DNA of 64,000 nt from Pelobates cultripes (Eukaryota > Chordata > Amphibia > Anura > Pelobatidae), in the NCBI GenBank assembly GCA_933207985.1, contig OW240920.1, positions 145,892,861-145,956,860 on the forward strand, given 5' to 3'. Below the pieces are notes generated by a model, which saw only the letters and a list, made by a program, of their open reading frames with translations, ran no database searches and was not told where the DNA came from. The translations under genes and the position numbers were made by a program. How positions within the stretch are numbered: position 1 is the first letter of the stretch; each line of letters starts with the position of its first letter. Positions 50,440 through 62,900 of the stretch are shown piece by piece.

Positions 50440-52280
50440 GCTGTGGTATGTAAGTCGCATAAGCCTATGATTCCCAGCGGCACGGTGTCTTTACGTGTGC
50501 GGGTATGTCTTGGCTATAGGCTGTGTAAGCTGCTCCTATCCTAAAGGAGTGCCCTGATTAGTCGCTAGGGTTTAGTTCGAGCCCGATGAATGAGTAGGTG
50601 GACATAGTGCATGAACTTACCTGTGGTAAGGACAGTATCGTACAGCGACAGTAATGGTTCAGTGGTGCGTATGGTGGCGTGCCCAAGAACGTAACCAGTA
50701 CCTTAACCAGGCACCCACATTGCTTGTAAGGTAGTAGGTTATATGCACTGGCACGCCCATCTGACTCGTCTTTTTAGGAAGGGACCGGACGTAGTGGTCT
50801 GTGTGTTTTAGAAGATGAGGTCAACAGGCACTCTTGTTTATGATGTTGGCCGCTGATAGTGAGTTATTGTTTTGGCCTGAGAAAGCCGTTAAAGGCTAGA
50901 TAGGTAGCAGTTTTGATAACTGCATTGGTGCGTGGCTCGGAAGTACATGGTTGAGTGGTTCTGACATGGTTTGAACATTGTATGTCTATGGCCAGTATTT
51001 GGTTTTAGCCGGAACGTCCGCTTGGCTATGTCTCTTAGGTATGGATGGGGTAGGAGGATAGGAACCCTTGTTGTTTGGGAAGGAGAAATACGTATAGTGT
51101 TGAATGCCCGTGAGATAAAGTTTAACCGTGTTGTGCGAGAATGATTAACTTAAGGTGGCAAAAAGAGGCAAAGGCCATACGTGGTGAAACCTCAAACCAG
51201 CTATCTAAGTGATGGTCCGACATGAAACGTATTGTATAAGTGGAAAACCCTGTAGCAAGCGTGTTGAGTGCTGGTGGACAAGGCCAGTTTAGTCAGAGCC
51301 CGGCTATGTTGGCGAGGTTCATGTAATTCATGACTTTGACCATAAATGACCCCCCTGCCATGGCGGCTGTCAAGGCAGCTGCCACAATAGTTTACCATTA
51401 CGTGTGGTTAAGAAAGTCCACCAAATGTGTAGGTCTGCCATGGCTTGGTTGTCTAGGGACAGCCCCTGATCATCATTCAGGAGGGAGATAAAAGCAAAGT
51501 GGTCTGAGATGAAAGCGCGGCCTGCGGTATGATGCGCATGGGAAAATTTAAGGAACCTGGTAGGGATTGTAGTTCCATGTGTTTGCAAGTACCAAGCAGG
51601 AGGTGGTAATTGGTGTTGTTGCGACTGTTCCTATTTCTTACGTGGTAACTTGTTGGCATGGATGCCGAGTCAAGTTGTATGCCCAGGAATGTAACGATAG
51701 TGTCTGGGTCTTCTGTGACCTTAGGGAATACTGGGACACCCAAGTGTTCAGACATACTAATGGCTTCCTTGAAGCTTCTAGAGGGAAAGGCGTTCCCTTT
51801 GACCAACAAGTAATCATCTCGGGAGTGTATGACTGTGGGGCATCTTAATATGTTTAACCACAACCAGTAAAGAGTTCAACGAATATATTGAAGATTGTGG
51901 GCTGCTCTTGACCCGAAAGTTAAGCGGGAGGAGAAATATATAACTGATGCCCATAAATGCCCTGAAAGTGCCAGTGTAGGGTGGATGGTGGCAGTCTGAA
52001 ATGCGTTTGTGATATCAGTTTTACTTAACCAGGCTTCCCCCCTGCTTGAGTGATAGTTGTAATGATATGAACAATGGTGGCATACTGTAATGAAAACTCC
52101 TCGGAGGGTATGAGGGAGTTGAGACTTGGGGTAGCCGATGCGTGAGGTGCAGATACGTCTATGATCAGTTACAGTGTGAGGGAAGATTCCCTGTGACAAT
52201 CCCAATGGGATTGCGCCACGCTGTAAATGATGTAGATCGGAGAGGCCCAAGTAGAAATCTTTCTGCCATTTCTTGGGCCA
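50440..52280 (-). pseudogene. DIRS-type retrotransposon pol relic
   Basis: Minus-strand frames show reverse-transcriptase motifs of DIRS elements: WLSKTDITNAFQTATIHPTL (52250-51876), then HSRDDYLLVKGNAFPSRSFK with EHLGVPVFPKVTEDPDTIVT and FLGIQLDSASM (51863-51477), and ADLHIWWTFL (51588-51370), matching the usual order of RT palm, thumb-like and RNase H regions. Frameshifts and stops break it. The downstream part (51300 to about 50440) probably covers the RNase H and tyrosine recombinase region but is too decayed to assign. Confidence 0.75.
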
Positions 52281-53411
52281 TGAGTGTAATGCCAGCTGTT
52301 GGATGCTGCTGTGATGACTGCAAGTTAGGGCATTCTAGATTCCCCCAAAAGTATATGGCAATACCTGTACGGAAGGCCTTTAAAATCGGAGATTAGGAAA
52401 TAAACTAAATGTCTGGAAGGGTGATGAGTTAGAAAGTACTGGAAATGCATAATGTTTACAGACGTGAAGTAAGGTTCAGGGTACATTTATTGGGACACAT
52501 GGTTTTTGCATGTGCCCTGACATATTGGGAACATATCTGCAACAGTCTGCATGAAACTACATGTGCCAACATGGAAATTGTTGCAAATCTGGGATTTGCC
52601 AAAGAGAATGAGACAACCCAATTTGTCTCTGGTAGTTCTCTGCGTCTACCAGAGGTGCTAGAGCCTGGAGCCTGAAACGTGATCGTCCGCTGTGTTGGGA
52701 CAAAATTGTCCTGTGGGACTAGCAACATTTCCTCCAAGTGAAAGTGTGTTGACTCTAGCTGGAGTGTTAGGTAGAGAGAAATCCTTACCACCTGCTTGAT
52801 ACATTCTAAAAAACATGAAGATAGCCATTATTATATGAACCCACAGTGTGCTAGTACTGGCTTCCTAGCTAAAGCCGCATGGCGAAACAATTAATACGGA
52901 ATATTTGTGTGCTGTGCTGTGAAATCCTGGGTTCGCATCATCAAAAATATGACTTCCATGACATTTCTGAACCCCTGATCTGATCTGGGTGATTTTTGGA
53001 TATGTTGTTCACCCAGATCAGGGCTATGAAGGGATGTAAGATTTATGGGGATATGTTATGTTTTCGGGGGTTTTCCTGACTTTGTAAAAATGTATGTTTT
53101 ACATATTGATTTGGGGGGTCTCAAAAACACCAAGATATGAATAGTTAATACAATGAAAAATGATATAGATATATAAAGAGATGAACTTGATAAAAACAAA
53201 CAAATTCTTAAATTAAAAAGCTTCATATTAGTATATAAATGCATTAATTGCATAAAATGAACAAAATAATTAAAATAATTACATCAATGTAAGAAAAAAA
53301 CTTGACTGCAGCTTTGCAAATACTGCAGTTACCACATTTAAAAATCCCTTTTCTGAGTTTAAAAAGTGGGTCTCTGGCTTAGGTGGTCTAAAATTGTGTA
53401 CTAGTTTATCT
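52281..53411. other. Intergenic stretch, no gene seen
   Basis: The first several hundred bases could be the decayed upstream part of the DIRS relic. The rest is AT-rich with no recognisable feature. Confidence 0.4.
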
Positions 53412-53491
53412 TTAACCCCTTAAGGACACATGACATGTGTGACATGTCATGATTCCCTTTTATTCCAGAAGTTTGGTCCTTAAGGGGTTAA
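53412..53491. mobile_element. 80-bp TTAA palindromic MITE
   Basis: Bounded by ttaaccccttaagga and tccttaaggggttaa, with a short interior containing the direct pair acatgacatg / gacatgtcat. Its right-hand TTAA (53488-53491) is also the left-hand TTAA of the next element, so the two share one target site. Confidence 0.7.
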
Positions 53492-54040
53492 AGGGACACT
53501 CCAGGCACCCAGACCACTTCTGCCCATTGGAGTGGTCTGGGTGCCAACGCCCACTACTTTTAACCCTGCAAGTGTAATTATTGCAGTTTGTTATAAACGG
53601 CAATGATTACCTTGCAGGGTTAACTCCACCTCTAGTGGCTGTATACTAAACAGCCACTAGAGGGCACTTCCTGTATCATAGCACAGGTTTTCTGTGCTAG
53701 AGCGTCGCTGGATGTCCTCACGCTGTGTGAGGACCTCCAGCGTCGCTCAATTCCCCATAGGAAAGCATTGAAAATCATTTTCAATGCTTTCCTATGGGGA
53801 GCTCTAATGCGCATGCGCATTAGGTCTCCCCGGCTGGTGGGCGGGATCAGTCTCGCCCACCGGCCGACGTAATGCAGAGGAGAAGTGGCGGAGGGAGAAG
53901 CAGCGACGTGGGACATGTCGCTGCCTCTGGTAAGTTACTGAAGGGGTTTTCACCCCTTCAGCAACCGGGGATTGGGGGGGTGGGAGGGAGAGGGGACCTG
54001 CAGTGCCAGGAAAACAGATTGTTTTCCTGGCACTGGAGTT

Positions 54041-55113
54041 CAGGGCCGCCATCAGGGGATGACAACCATGACGGTTGCACTTGCACCGGGGCCCACACGC
54101 TGATGGGGCCCATCGGGTGCCCTATGCACTTAGGGCCACCCAATGGGCCCTGTATCTTCAGGGGCCTGGTCAGCGCTGTGGCCATGGTATAGCGCGACCG
54201 GGCCCCTTTAAAAAAAAAAAAAGCAGCTGCAGCAAGTGCTGCTGGGAGGAAGAGGGAGAGCCAGCCGACTCCTATCAGCCCCAGCCACCCTCCTGCAAAG
54301 AGAAGGTATGAGACAGGAGGGTGGCTGAAAAATGAGCTGTGTGTGTGTGTGTATGTCTGTATGTATGTCTGTCATTATGTTATGCTTTGTGTATCTATAT
54401 AATTTGTACATAGGGCTTCCAATGTATATGACGCAGTTCTGCTTTTCCTCTGTAGTGTCCTGCTTGTATGCATGTCTGTCTGTCTGTCTGTCTGTATGTA
54501 TGTTATTATGAATGTATGTATGCATGCATGTATCAATGTATGTCATTATGTATGTCTGTCAGTATGTCTGTATGTATGTATATATGTCTGTATGTCTGTA
54601 TTATGTATGCATGTATGTATGTATATATGAATGTATGTATGTATATATGTATGTCAGTATGAATGTATGTCTGCATATCATTATGAACGTATGTCTGTGT
54701 GTATGTGTATATGGATGTCAGTGTCTGTCAGTATGTCTGTATGTATGTATGTCTGTATCTATGTGTGTGTGTGTGTGTATGTGTGTGTGTATGTATGTCG
54801 GTGTCTGTATGTATGTCAGTGTGTATGTATGTATGTGTATTTATGTCCTCATGCATGTGTGTCTGTATGTATGTTAGTATGTGTCTGTCTGTCACTGTGT
54901 ATGCCTGTGTGTCTGTATATGTGTGTATGTCTCAGTGTGTGTGTGTCAGTATGTATGCCTGTATGTGTGTCTGTTAGTATGTATCTGTGTCCTTTTGTAT
55001 CAGTGTGTGTGTTTGTGTCTGTGTGTGTATTCCTGCGGTATTTGGAGGCGGGCCCCAGGGGGCCCAGACCCTGAGCTGAGTTAGGGGCCCCAAAATTTCT
55101 GGTGGCTGCCCTG
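54041..55113. mobile_element. Non-autonomous hAT element, 1073 bp
   Basis: Terminal inverted repeats CAGGGCCGCCATCAG and ctggtggctgccctg, flanked by the exact 8-bp duplication CTGGAGTT (54033-54040 and 55114-55121). The subterminal ggggcccacacgctgatggg and cgggccccagggggcccaga are GC-rich. No transposase. About 700 bp of the interior is a TGTA/TGTC microsatellite. Confidence 0.88.
54333..55035. repeat. TGTA/TGTC/TGTG microsatellite
   Basis: A long interrupted run of tetranucleotides (tgta, tgtc, tgtg, atgt) within the hAT element. It yields CVCMYV-type frames in several phases (up to 147 codons) that are not genes. Confidence 0.93.
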
Positions 55114-55734
55114 CTGGAGTTTCCCTTTAATCGTGGGATCACCCCTAAATATTATCCTTGGTTGTTCAGGTAAAAACATGGCTAAAACAGAATCTTTTTT
55201 TGCTGATGTAAGGGTTACTTTTGGGGGAGAGGGTGTTTTGTTTTTGTTACAAATAAATACAGTGTTACGCTATGAGGTACGGAAATAACTGTGACATACA
55301 GTGTATTACAATATAACTGTTACCCAAAAACGCTTGGACTTTTCAGCATTTGAACTGTTTTTTGAAATAACACACTGTGACCTATATGCAATTGATTACT
55401 TATAAGGGTGGTTTTTACCAATCATAATACTGCGTGTTTATTTGTTTTTATTTCATTGTTTATATGTAGATAACCCAATTTAGGGTTTTCTCAATATAGC
55501 GCTTACACTTATTTTTAAATATAAATATTTAACCATCAGAACTGGTTATCTGGGCGATAATCCACATTGAATAAACTTTTATTTACGTTATATTAAAATC
55601 TGTGGTTTTCATTTGACATGAAGGTTACTGTTGGTTACCGTGGAGTTCCTATTTCAGATTTCCTGTTGCATATCACCCTATTTCAGACCCTCTTTTATCT
55701 CCTAATGTCCCTCTTTTCTAGGAGCTAGATATTG

Positions 55735-57385
55735 TTGGTGTGTATGTGTTGTAACAAAGCTCCACAGTAATAATACTCCCAGTAATGTGTCTGAGTGTAT
55801 AACAGAGCTCCACAGCAATAATACTCCTAGTAATGTGTCTGAGTGTATAACAGAGCCCCCAGCAATAATACTCCCAGTAATGTGTCTGAGTGTATAACAG
55901 AGCTCCACAGCAATAATACTCCCAGTAACGTGTCTGAGTGTATAACAGAGCTCCACAGCAATAATACTCCCAGTAATGTATCTGAGTGTATAACAGAGCC
56001 CACAGCAATAATACTCCCAGTAATGTGTCTGAGTGTATAACAGAGCCCCACTGCAATAATACTCCCAGTAATGTGTCTGAGTGTATAACAGAGCTCCACA
56101 GCAATAATACTCCCAGTAATGTGTCTGAGTGTATAACAGAGCTCCACAGCAATAATACTCCCAGTAATGTGTCTGAGTGTATAACAGAGCTCCACAGCAA
56201 TAGTACTCCCAGTAATGTGTCTGAGTATATAACAGAGCTCCACAACAATAATACTCCCAGTAATGTGTCTGAATGTATAACAGAGCTCCACAGCAATAAT
56301 ACTCCCAGTAATGTGTCTGAGTGTATAACAGAGCTCTACAGCAATAATACTCCCAGTAATGTGTCTGAGTGTGTAACAGAGCTCCACAGCAATCATACTC
56401 CCAGTAATGTGTCTGAGTGTATAACAGAGCTCCACAGCAATAATACTCCCAGTAATGTGTCTGAGTGTATAACAGAGCTCTACAGCAATAATACTCCCAG
56501 TAATGTGTCTGAGTGTGTAACAGAGCTCCACAGCAATCATACTCCCAGTAATGTGTCTGAGTGTATAACAGAGCTCCACAGCAATAATACTCCCAGTAAT
56601 GTGTCTGAGTGTATAACAGAGCTCCACAGCAATAATACTCCCAGTAATGTGTCTGAGTGTATAACGGAGCTCCACAGCAATAATAATATTCCAATGAAAT
56701 ACATGTACAGGTGTATAACAGAACTCACAGCAATAGCCTCCCATTAGTATGTCACAGGTATATAGCAAGAGCTCCACAGCAATAATACTCCCAGTAATGT
56801 GTAATACAGAGTGTATAGCAAGGCTCCACAGCAATAATACTCCCAATGTATGTGTGTAATGCAGAGTGTGTAACAGAGCTCTACAGCAATATACTCCAAT
56901 GTGTAATACAGGTGTGTATACTTGAGCTCCCACAGCAATAATACTCAGTAATGTGTCTGAGTGTATGAGGCTCCACAGCAATAATACTCCCAGTATGTCT
57001 GAGTGTATACAGCTCCACAGTAATAATACTCCCAGTAATGTGTCTGAGTGTATAACAGAGCTCCACAGCAATAATACTCCCAGTAATGTGTCTGAGTGTA
57101 TAACAGAGCTCCACAGCAATAATACTCCCAGTAATGTGTCTGAGTGTATAACAGAGCTCCACAGCAATAATACTCCCAGTAATGTGTGAGTGTATAACAG
57201 AGCTCCACAGCAATAATACTCCCAGTAATGTGTCTGTGTGTATAACAGAGCTCCACAGCAATAATACTCCCAGTAATGTGTCTGAGTGTATAACAGAGCT
57301 CCACAGCAATAATACTCCCAGTAATGTGTCTGAGTGTATAACAGAGCTCCACAGCGATAATACTCCCAGTAATGTGTCTTTAAGC
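55735..57385. repeat. 48-bp minisatellite, ~34 copies
   Basis: Unit aataatactcccagtaatgt, gtctgagtgtataacagagc, tccacagc. The period is a multiple of three, so frames of up to 446 codons (SNNTPSNVSECITELH and its opposite-strand counterpart) stay open and are artefacts. Copies at 56690-57010 are much more degenerate than both flanks, which are nearly uniform. Confidence 0.96.
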
Positions 57386-58849
57386 TACAATAAATGTGTT
57401 TAGAAATCAGTCTGTGTAGATAAGATACATTGTTCTTGTTATAAATTACATTTTCAGCTCTATAAATTACTTCATGAAACTGTTACATAACATAGACTAT
57501 AACACGACGACGGACATGTGGGGTCTCTGGGTAGATTTAATATACGTAATACCAAGTTCAGAGTTCTCGTTAAACTGAGATAGAACCACGAGTCCCATAA
57601 CAGAAGAATTTGGACAAGCTTTGTTTTAAGTTAGTTTTAATTTATTGTTGTGCCAGCCATGTCCTATTCAGACGTAATATAAAACGGAAAGTGACAATAT
57701 ATCAAGCCATACAACTTGTCCCCGAATGTGACATTAGTAAAATGATGCAGGTGTGATACAATGTGCAATGTATGAAGAGCGAACCTGCGGCAGCAGTCTG
57801 GAAGTGGAGCAGTCTCCATGGTAACCAATGGAACACTCTACTGATTGCTGCACTTTTAGCACTTTGCCCCAGAATTGCCCTTTATTAATAAATCCCATGT
57901 GTCCGCCTCTCAATATAGGTTATAAGTTCTCGTTTCACACTAAGGAAGACATGCACTAGTAGAACGCCATAAAAATTAAAATGAGTTATTCACCAATAGT
58001 CTGTAGATTTTGCGCTAAGTGCTAACTGTCATTTTTTACTCTAACAGTGACTTTTATAACTGGGCAAGTTAACTCGATTAGAAGTAATGTTTTCTGTGCC
58101 GGTTTTTATTCACTAGCTATCACACTGGTGCATTGACGTGCTATAATGATGTTTATATTTCTTTTTTTGTGGTTGAAGCTCAAATAAGGAAATATTGATT
58201 ATTGTACCATGTGGTTAATTTCAATTCCGGGCTGATTAGTACATGATCCTCTAATTCTTCACATCGCCATTTTTGGGGCAGAAAGAGAAGTATGTGGCAC
58301 AAAATTAGCGAGTTCTGTTCTTCCAATAATCCCATCGTCTGACGAGCCCCACACCAGGCCAAACCAACAATGAATATATATGGATGTTATATTTGGTGGC
58401 TACTTGGGGACAGCTAAAACTGACTCTGGTTACATGTTAGCTAAATTACTTTTCTTCTTTCAATAAAAGCCCCTCAGTCTGGTTCACATTGTGCAAATTA
58501 TTAGAGAGTTTTCTGTAATTCGCGCCTACGTGTACCGGGTGAGTTTGAGCGGTTAATCTTGGAGGACATGGCACGAGGTAAAGATGCCCCGGGCTTTCAA
58601 AATGATCCTGTATCACACGGGAAATGGGAACGTAACATATTTTGGGGTTAAATTCATTTTGCTTCAGTTATGGCTCAATCTTCATAATCATGGCAAAGGC
58701 CCAATGATAACGATGTAATAAAGGGGGTCTGCCATTGGAGATGTTCTCTTATAAGTTGTAGCTTATATATTCATTTACACTGCACTGCCAAGTTGTAACA
58801 ACCCAATTTGTTTTAGTATAAAAGTTATTGAGGGATGAGGGCTACTTTT
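57386..58849. other. Intergenic stretch, no gene seen
   Basis: AT-rich. The minus-strand 60-codon frame at 58180-58362 (QKWRCEELEDHVLISPELKL) is mildly protein-like but has no convincing splice signals. No element ends are seen. Confidence 0.4.
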
Positions 58850-59575
58850 CCCCCCCAGTGTGAGCTGCTGTGTTCCCTGAGTATTCTACAGACAGCAGTT
58901 ACATTGTAATGTCCGTATCCCTTTAGTGTAAATTATATTGTGGTTTTGGTTAATTACCCCCCTCCAGTGTGAGCTGCTGTGTTCCCTGGGTATTCTACAG
59001 ACAGGGGTTACATTGTAATGTCCGTATCCCTTTAGTGTAAAAGATATTGGGGGGCTTTGGTTAATTCCCCCATTCAGTGTGAGCTGCTGTGTTCCCTGAG
59101 TATTCTACAGACAGGGGTTACATTGTAATGTCCGTATCCCTTTAGTGTAAAAGATATTGGGGGGCTTTGGTTAATTCCCCCCTCCAGTGTGAGCTGCTGT
59201 GTTCCCTGGGTATTCTACAGACAGGGGTTACATTGTAATGTCCGTATCCCTTTAGTGTAAAAGATATTGGGGGGCTTTGGTTAATTCCCCCATTCAGTGT
59301 GAGCTGCTGTGTTCCCTGAGTATTCTACAGACAGGGGTTACATTGTAATGTCCGTATCCCTTTAGTGTAAAAGATATTGGGGGGCTTTGGTTAATTCCCC
59401 CCTCCAGTGTGAGCTGCTGTGTTCCCTGAGTATTCTACAGAAAGACGGTTACATTGTAATGTCCGTATACCTTTAGTGTAAAAGATATTGGGGGGGGGGG
59501 GTTGGTTAATTCCCCCTCCCCTCCCCAGTGTGAGCTGCTGTGTTCCCTAAGTATTCTACAGACAGCAGTTGGTCT
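58850..59575. repeat. ~110-bp tandem repeat, 6-7 copies
   Basis: Unit cagtgtgagctgctgtgttc, cctgagtattctacagacag, gggttacattgtaatgtccg, tatccctttagtgtaaaaga, tattggggggctttggttaa, ttccccc. The middle copies alternate cattcagtg/cctccagtg forms, so the recent expansion unit is a ~220-bp dimer. It lies downstream of SLC34A3; 59576-59924 would be the gene's 3' UTR and flank, with no clear AATAAA found. Confidence 0.92.
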
Positions 59576-59924
59576 CTCTAACTGTTTGGATCAGTGGCAG
59601 GAGTCTGAACACAGATCCTCACTCACTGACAATAAACCCTAATATCATTCATAGTAAAGGGTTTATGCTGTTACAGTTCTGCTAATATTAATATATGCTA
59701 CAAAATAGTCAGTTAACATTCCCCTTTAAGAATTCCCTCTGCAGATCACTCTACATTCCAATCACCATCTGTCACACTCAAACCCATCATCATATTTAAA
59801 ATATATAGTCAGTACTATGAAAATATAAAAATGTTTTCTTTAACTTAAATAGCAGGGTTGGTTGGAAGAGGAATATGAGTCCAGTTGGATTCTGGGAAGT
59901 CCAATATGGCAGCACACGCCACCC

Positions 59925-62900
59925 TCATAGCTCCTGAGATTGAACAAACTCGGGATTATCGTAGCAGTGCTTTTCACTGGCCAATGTGTCTACAGGATCA
60001 AGGATCCTTGGTTTGTCCTCATCTTCTTGGTGTTCGGAGCATTTCTTACAGCAGCAGCCACAGGTTTTCTTGATTAGCCGGTCCAATGGAGCTAGAGAGT
60101 GCATCCATTTGGGAAGGAAATCCCAGTTCCTCAGGCCCCGTGGGAGCCATGATGGCCGCTTCCTCTGGAGAATATTTATAATGATGGCTACCAAGATGAT
60201 GAGAAGGATCGGACCACCCACTGCAGCCAGCACTATCCAGCCAGCCATGGAGAGGCCAAAGACAGCCAGGGGTATGATGAGGAAACTGAGGAGAAGATAC
60301 ATGACGGCAAACCAGCGGTACTTGGCCGTGATATCTCCAAATATCATCGCCACTTTGATGGGAATACGAAGAAAAGGTACCACGAACCACAGTAGCAAAC
60401 CCGTGAGATTGAAGAACAAATGGATGAAGGCAACCTGCGAGGGGGGCAAACAGGACACAATGAAGACCATATGTGACATCACAGAATTCAAGGTCATTGA
60501 AAAGATCATTTGTAAAGCAGGTCATCTCCCACAGCACTACATTAATATCTACACTTCGGTCGTTTGTGTTTCTACAGTACCATAACCCCCACCATCATTA
60601 GGCAGGCTGACTGGAATTGATGAGAATTGTAGCCTAAAACCCATAAGAGAGAAGAGGTCTCCGTATATCGTGGGGGTAACACATACGTCCCACTAATTTG
60701 ATAAAAGGCAATGTGGGTAAATACGGCAAGAAGTCATGTTACCTGTACAGAGTTGCTGAGCGTTTCGGCAGGACTGGCAAGGGCAGCAAGGACGGCTGTA
60801 GTAGTTGTACCAATATTGGATCCAAGGAAGAGAGGGTAGGCTCTCTTCATGCTTATAACTCCAACACCTGCCGACCAGAAACACCAGGATGTAAATATAG
60901 GACTCGTGAGGTGTACATTTCAGTGTTAAAACAATAATCATTCTCACTTTGCAAAAAGTTTATTAAAGCAGAAAACGAAAGTGGATCCAATCTACATCAG
61001 TTTGGTTGCTTCAAATCCCAACCAAAAGTGTAACCTTGCACATTATGCTGCAGCTGAAACTTGATCATATATAAACGGTATCCACTGAAGTCACGTTGTC
61101 CTTTCGTGATTCTGGTGATTGCAACATACTCTGAGGGCTTGGCTTGTTAGGATACTCTGAATGCTAGAATACTGATCTGCCTTTATATAAGTTTTGGAGA
61201 CTTTGTATCTACATTGCTGCCTCGGGCTTTCTGTTTGTCCGTCTGAACATATATTCTGTAAGACGGCCATTCCACACTTGATAATACTCTATTATACTCT
61301 CAGGGTTATTTAGTAATGTGAAAATAGTTTGTTTCCAAGCTGGAAGTAGACCGACTTGGAGAATGGTGCTAGTTTTGGTACTTTGGCCTCAAATTTGCAA
61401 TTCACATTGAATTTAAATTCTCACATTAGTGAACCCTCCAGAAAGTGAACAAAAGCTGAACAAGACTATGATTAACCTTGCCAATGGTTTAATGTTCTGC
61501 AGAGAAATTACTGTCTTAGATTGTCAACAGGTCACATGTCCACTAAACACTGAGAGGAGAAAACACTAACTGATTGCAGGAATTAGGCATTCATTACACA
61601 TAGTGACAGCACTGGAATCAAAGATTCATCCTATAACCCACACTACACACACTACCTGAGCAGCACACTCACTGCAGCTCCCACACCTCCTATAACACAC
61701 ACTACCTGAGCAGCTCACTCACTGCAGCTCCCCACACCTCCTATAACACACACTACCTGAGCAGCACACTCACTGCAGCTCCCCACACCTCCTATAACAC
61801 ACACTACCTGAGCAGCACACTCACTGCAGCTCCCCACACCTCCTATAACAGACACTACCTGTGCAACACTCTCACTGCAGCTCCTCACACCTCCTATAAC
61901 CCACACTCCTATAACACACACTACCTGAGCAGCACGCTCACTGCAGCTCCCCTACACCTCCTATAACACACACTACTCTGAGTGCAGCACGCTCACTGCA
62001 GCTCCCCACACCCCTATAACACACACTACCCGAGCAGCACGCCCACTGCAGCCCCCACACCCTATAACACACACTACCTGAGCAGCACACCACTGCAGCC
62101 CCCCACACCCTCCTATAACACACACTACCTGAGCAGCACGCTCACTGCAGCTCCCCACACCTCCTATAACACACACTACCTGAGCAGCACCCTCACTACC
62201 ACTCCGTACACTTCGTATACCCCACACTACTTTCACAGGTATCTTCTTTGCCTGTAACCACTATAATTAGCTCTTTGTCATTATAAAAAGGAAGCGGTTT
62301 GCATGGCCTTAACCTATAGAACTCCATAAACATGGAATACACTTAGTGCTAACTCTGCCACCAGTCTAAAGTTCCAAAAATATATGTTCAGTAAGAAGCC
62401 TTTGCAATTGCTGTTAATGTTTAATTGTATTATATATGACGTTTGTTATATGTGTAACTTTGCTTTGTAGAAGGAAGGGTAAATCCTCAGTTATTATTCT
62501 TGATGAAATACTTAAAATGAATAAAAAAATAAATCACAATAATATTGGTCAAGGCATAAAATGAAGATTCACCGTGTATTCCATGTCCCAGTTTAAAGAG
62601 TATTGTATATCGTTGAGGAAGACGAATTCTTATGATTTCCACTGTCCATATCTTTTGTTGTGATTCAGAGCAAGGATCAGTGGTTAAAAATTACTTACCC
62701 ATTAAGGGGACAATGGCCGCAGTGAACACAGAGCTGCTTTGGACTACGAAGGTCATCACAGCTCCTACCAGGATGGCTAAATAGCCACTCAGCCAACTGA
62801 ATGGAAATGGGAAATCTGGAAAACAGAAAAAAACGAGGGTTAGACAAGAAACGTCCTTCCCAAATATTCACATAAAAATCATTTCTCTTAAACTTATATA

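Larger units (their letters stand above)
53488..55130. mobile_element. T2-type TTAA MITE with nested hAT
   Basis: Starts TTAAAGGGACACTCCAGGCA and ends ctggagtttccctttaa at 55130. Internal palindrome arms include ggaaagcattgaaaatcatt / ttcaatgctttcctatgggg. The right end is separated from the body by the hAT insertion at 54041-55113; without it the MITE would be about 560 bp. Confidence 0.82.

Noticed and set aside
54468..55142. Cysteine-rich MYVCMYVC ORFs
   Set aside because: Translation of a TGTA/TGTC microsatellite inside a hAT element.
55702..57352. ORFs of 330 and 446 codons on the minus strand and 253 on the plus strand
   Set aside because: The 48-bp period keeps several frames open on both strands.
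60046..60585. ORFs of 163 (minus, other frame) and 199 (plus) codons at the SLC34A3 last exon
   Set aside because: Overlap the correct frame, which carries SLC34 motifs and joins upstream exons in phase.
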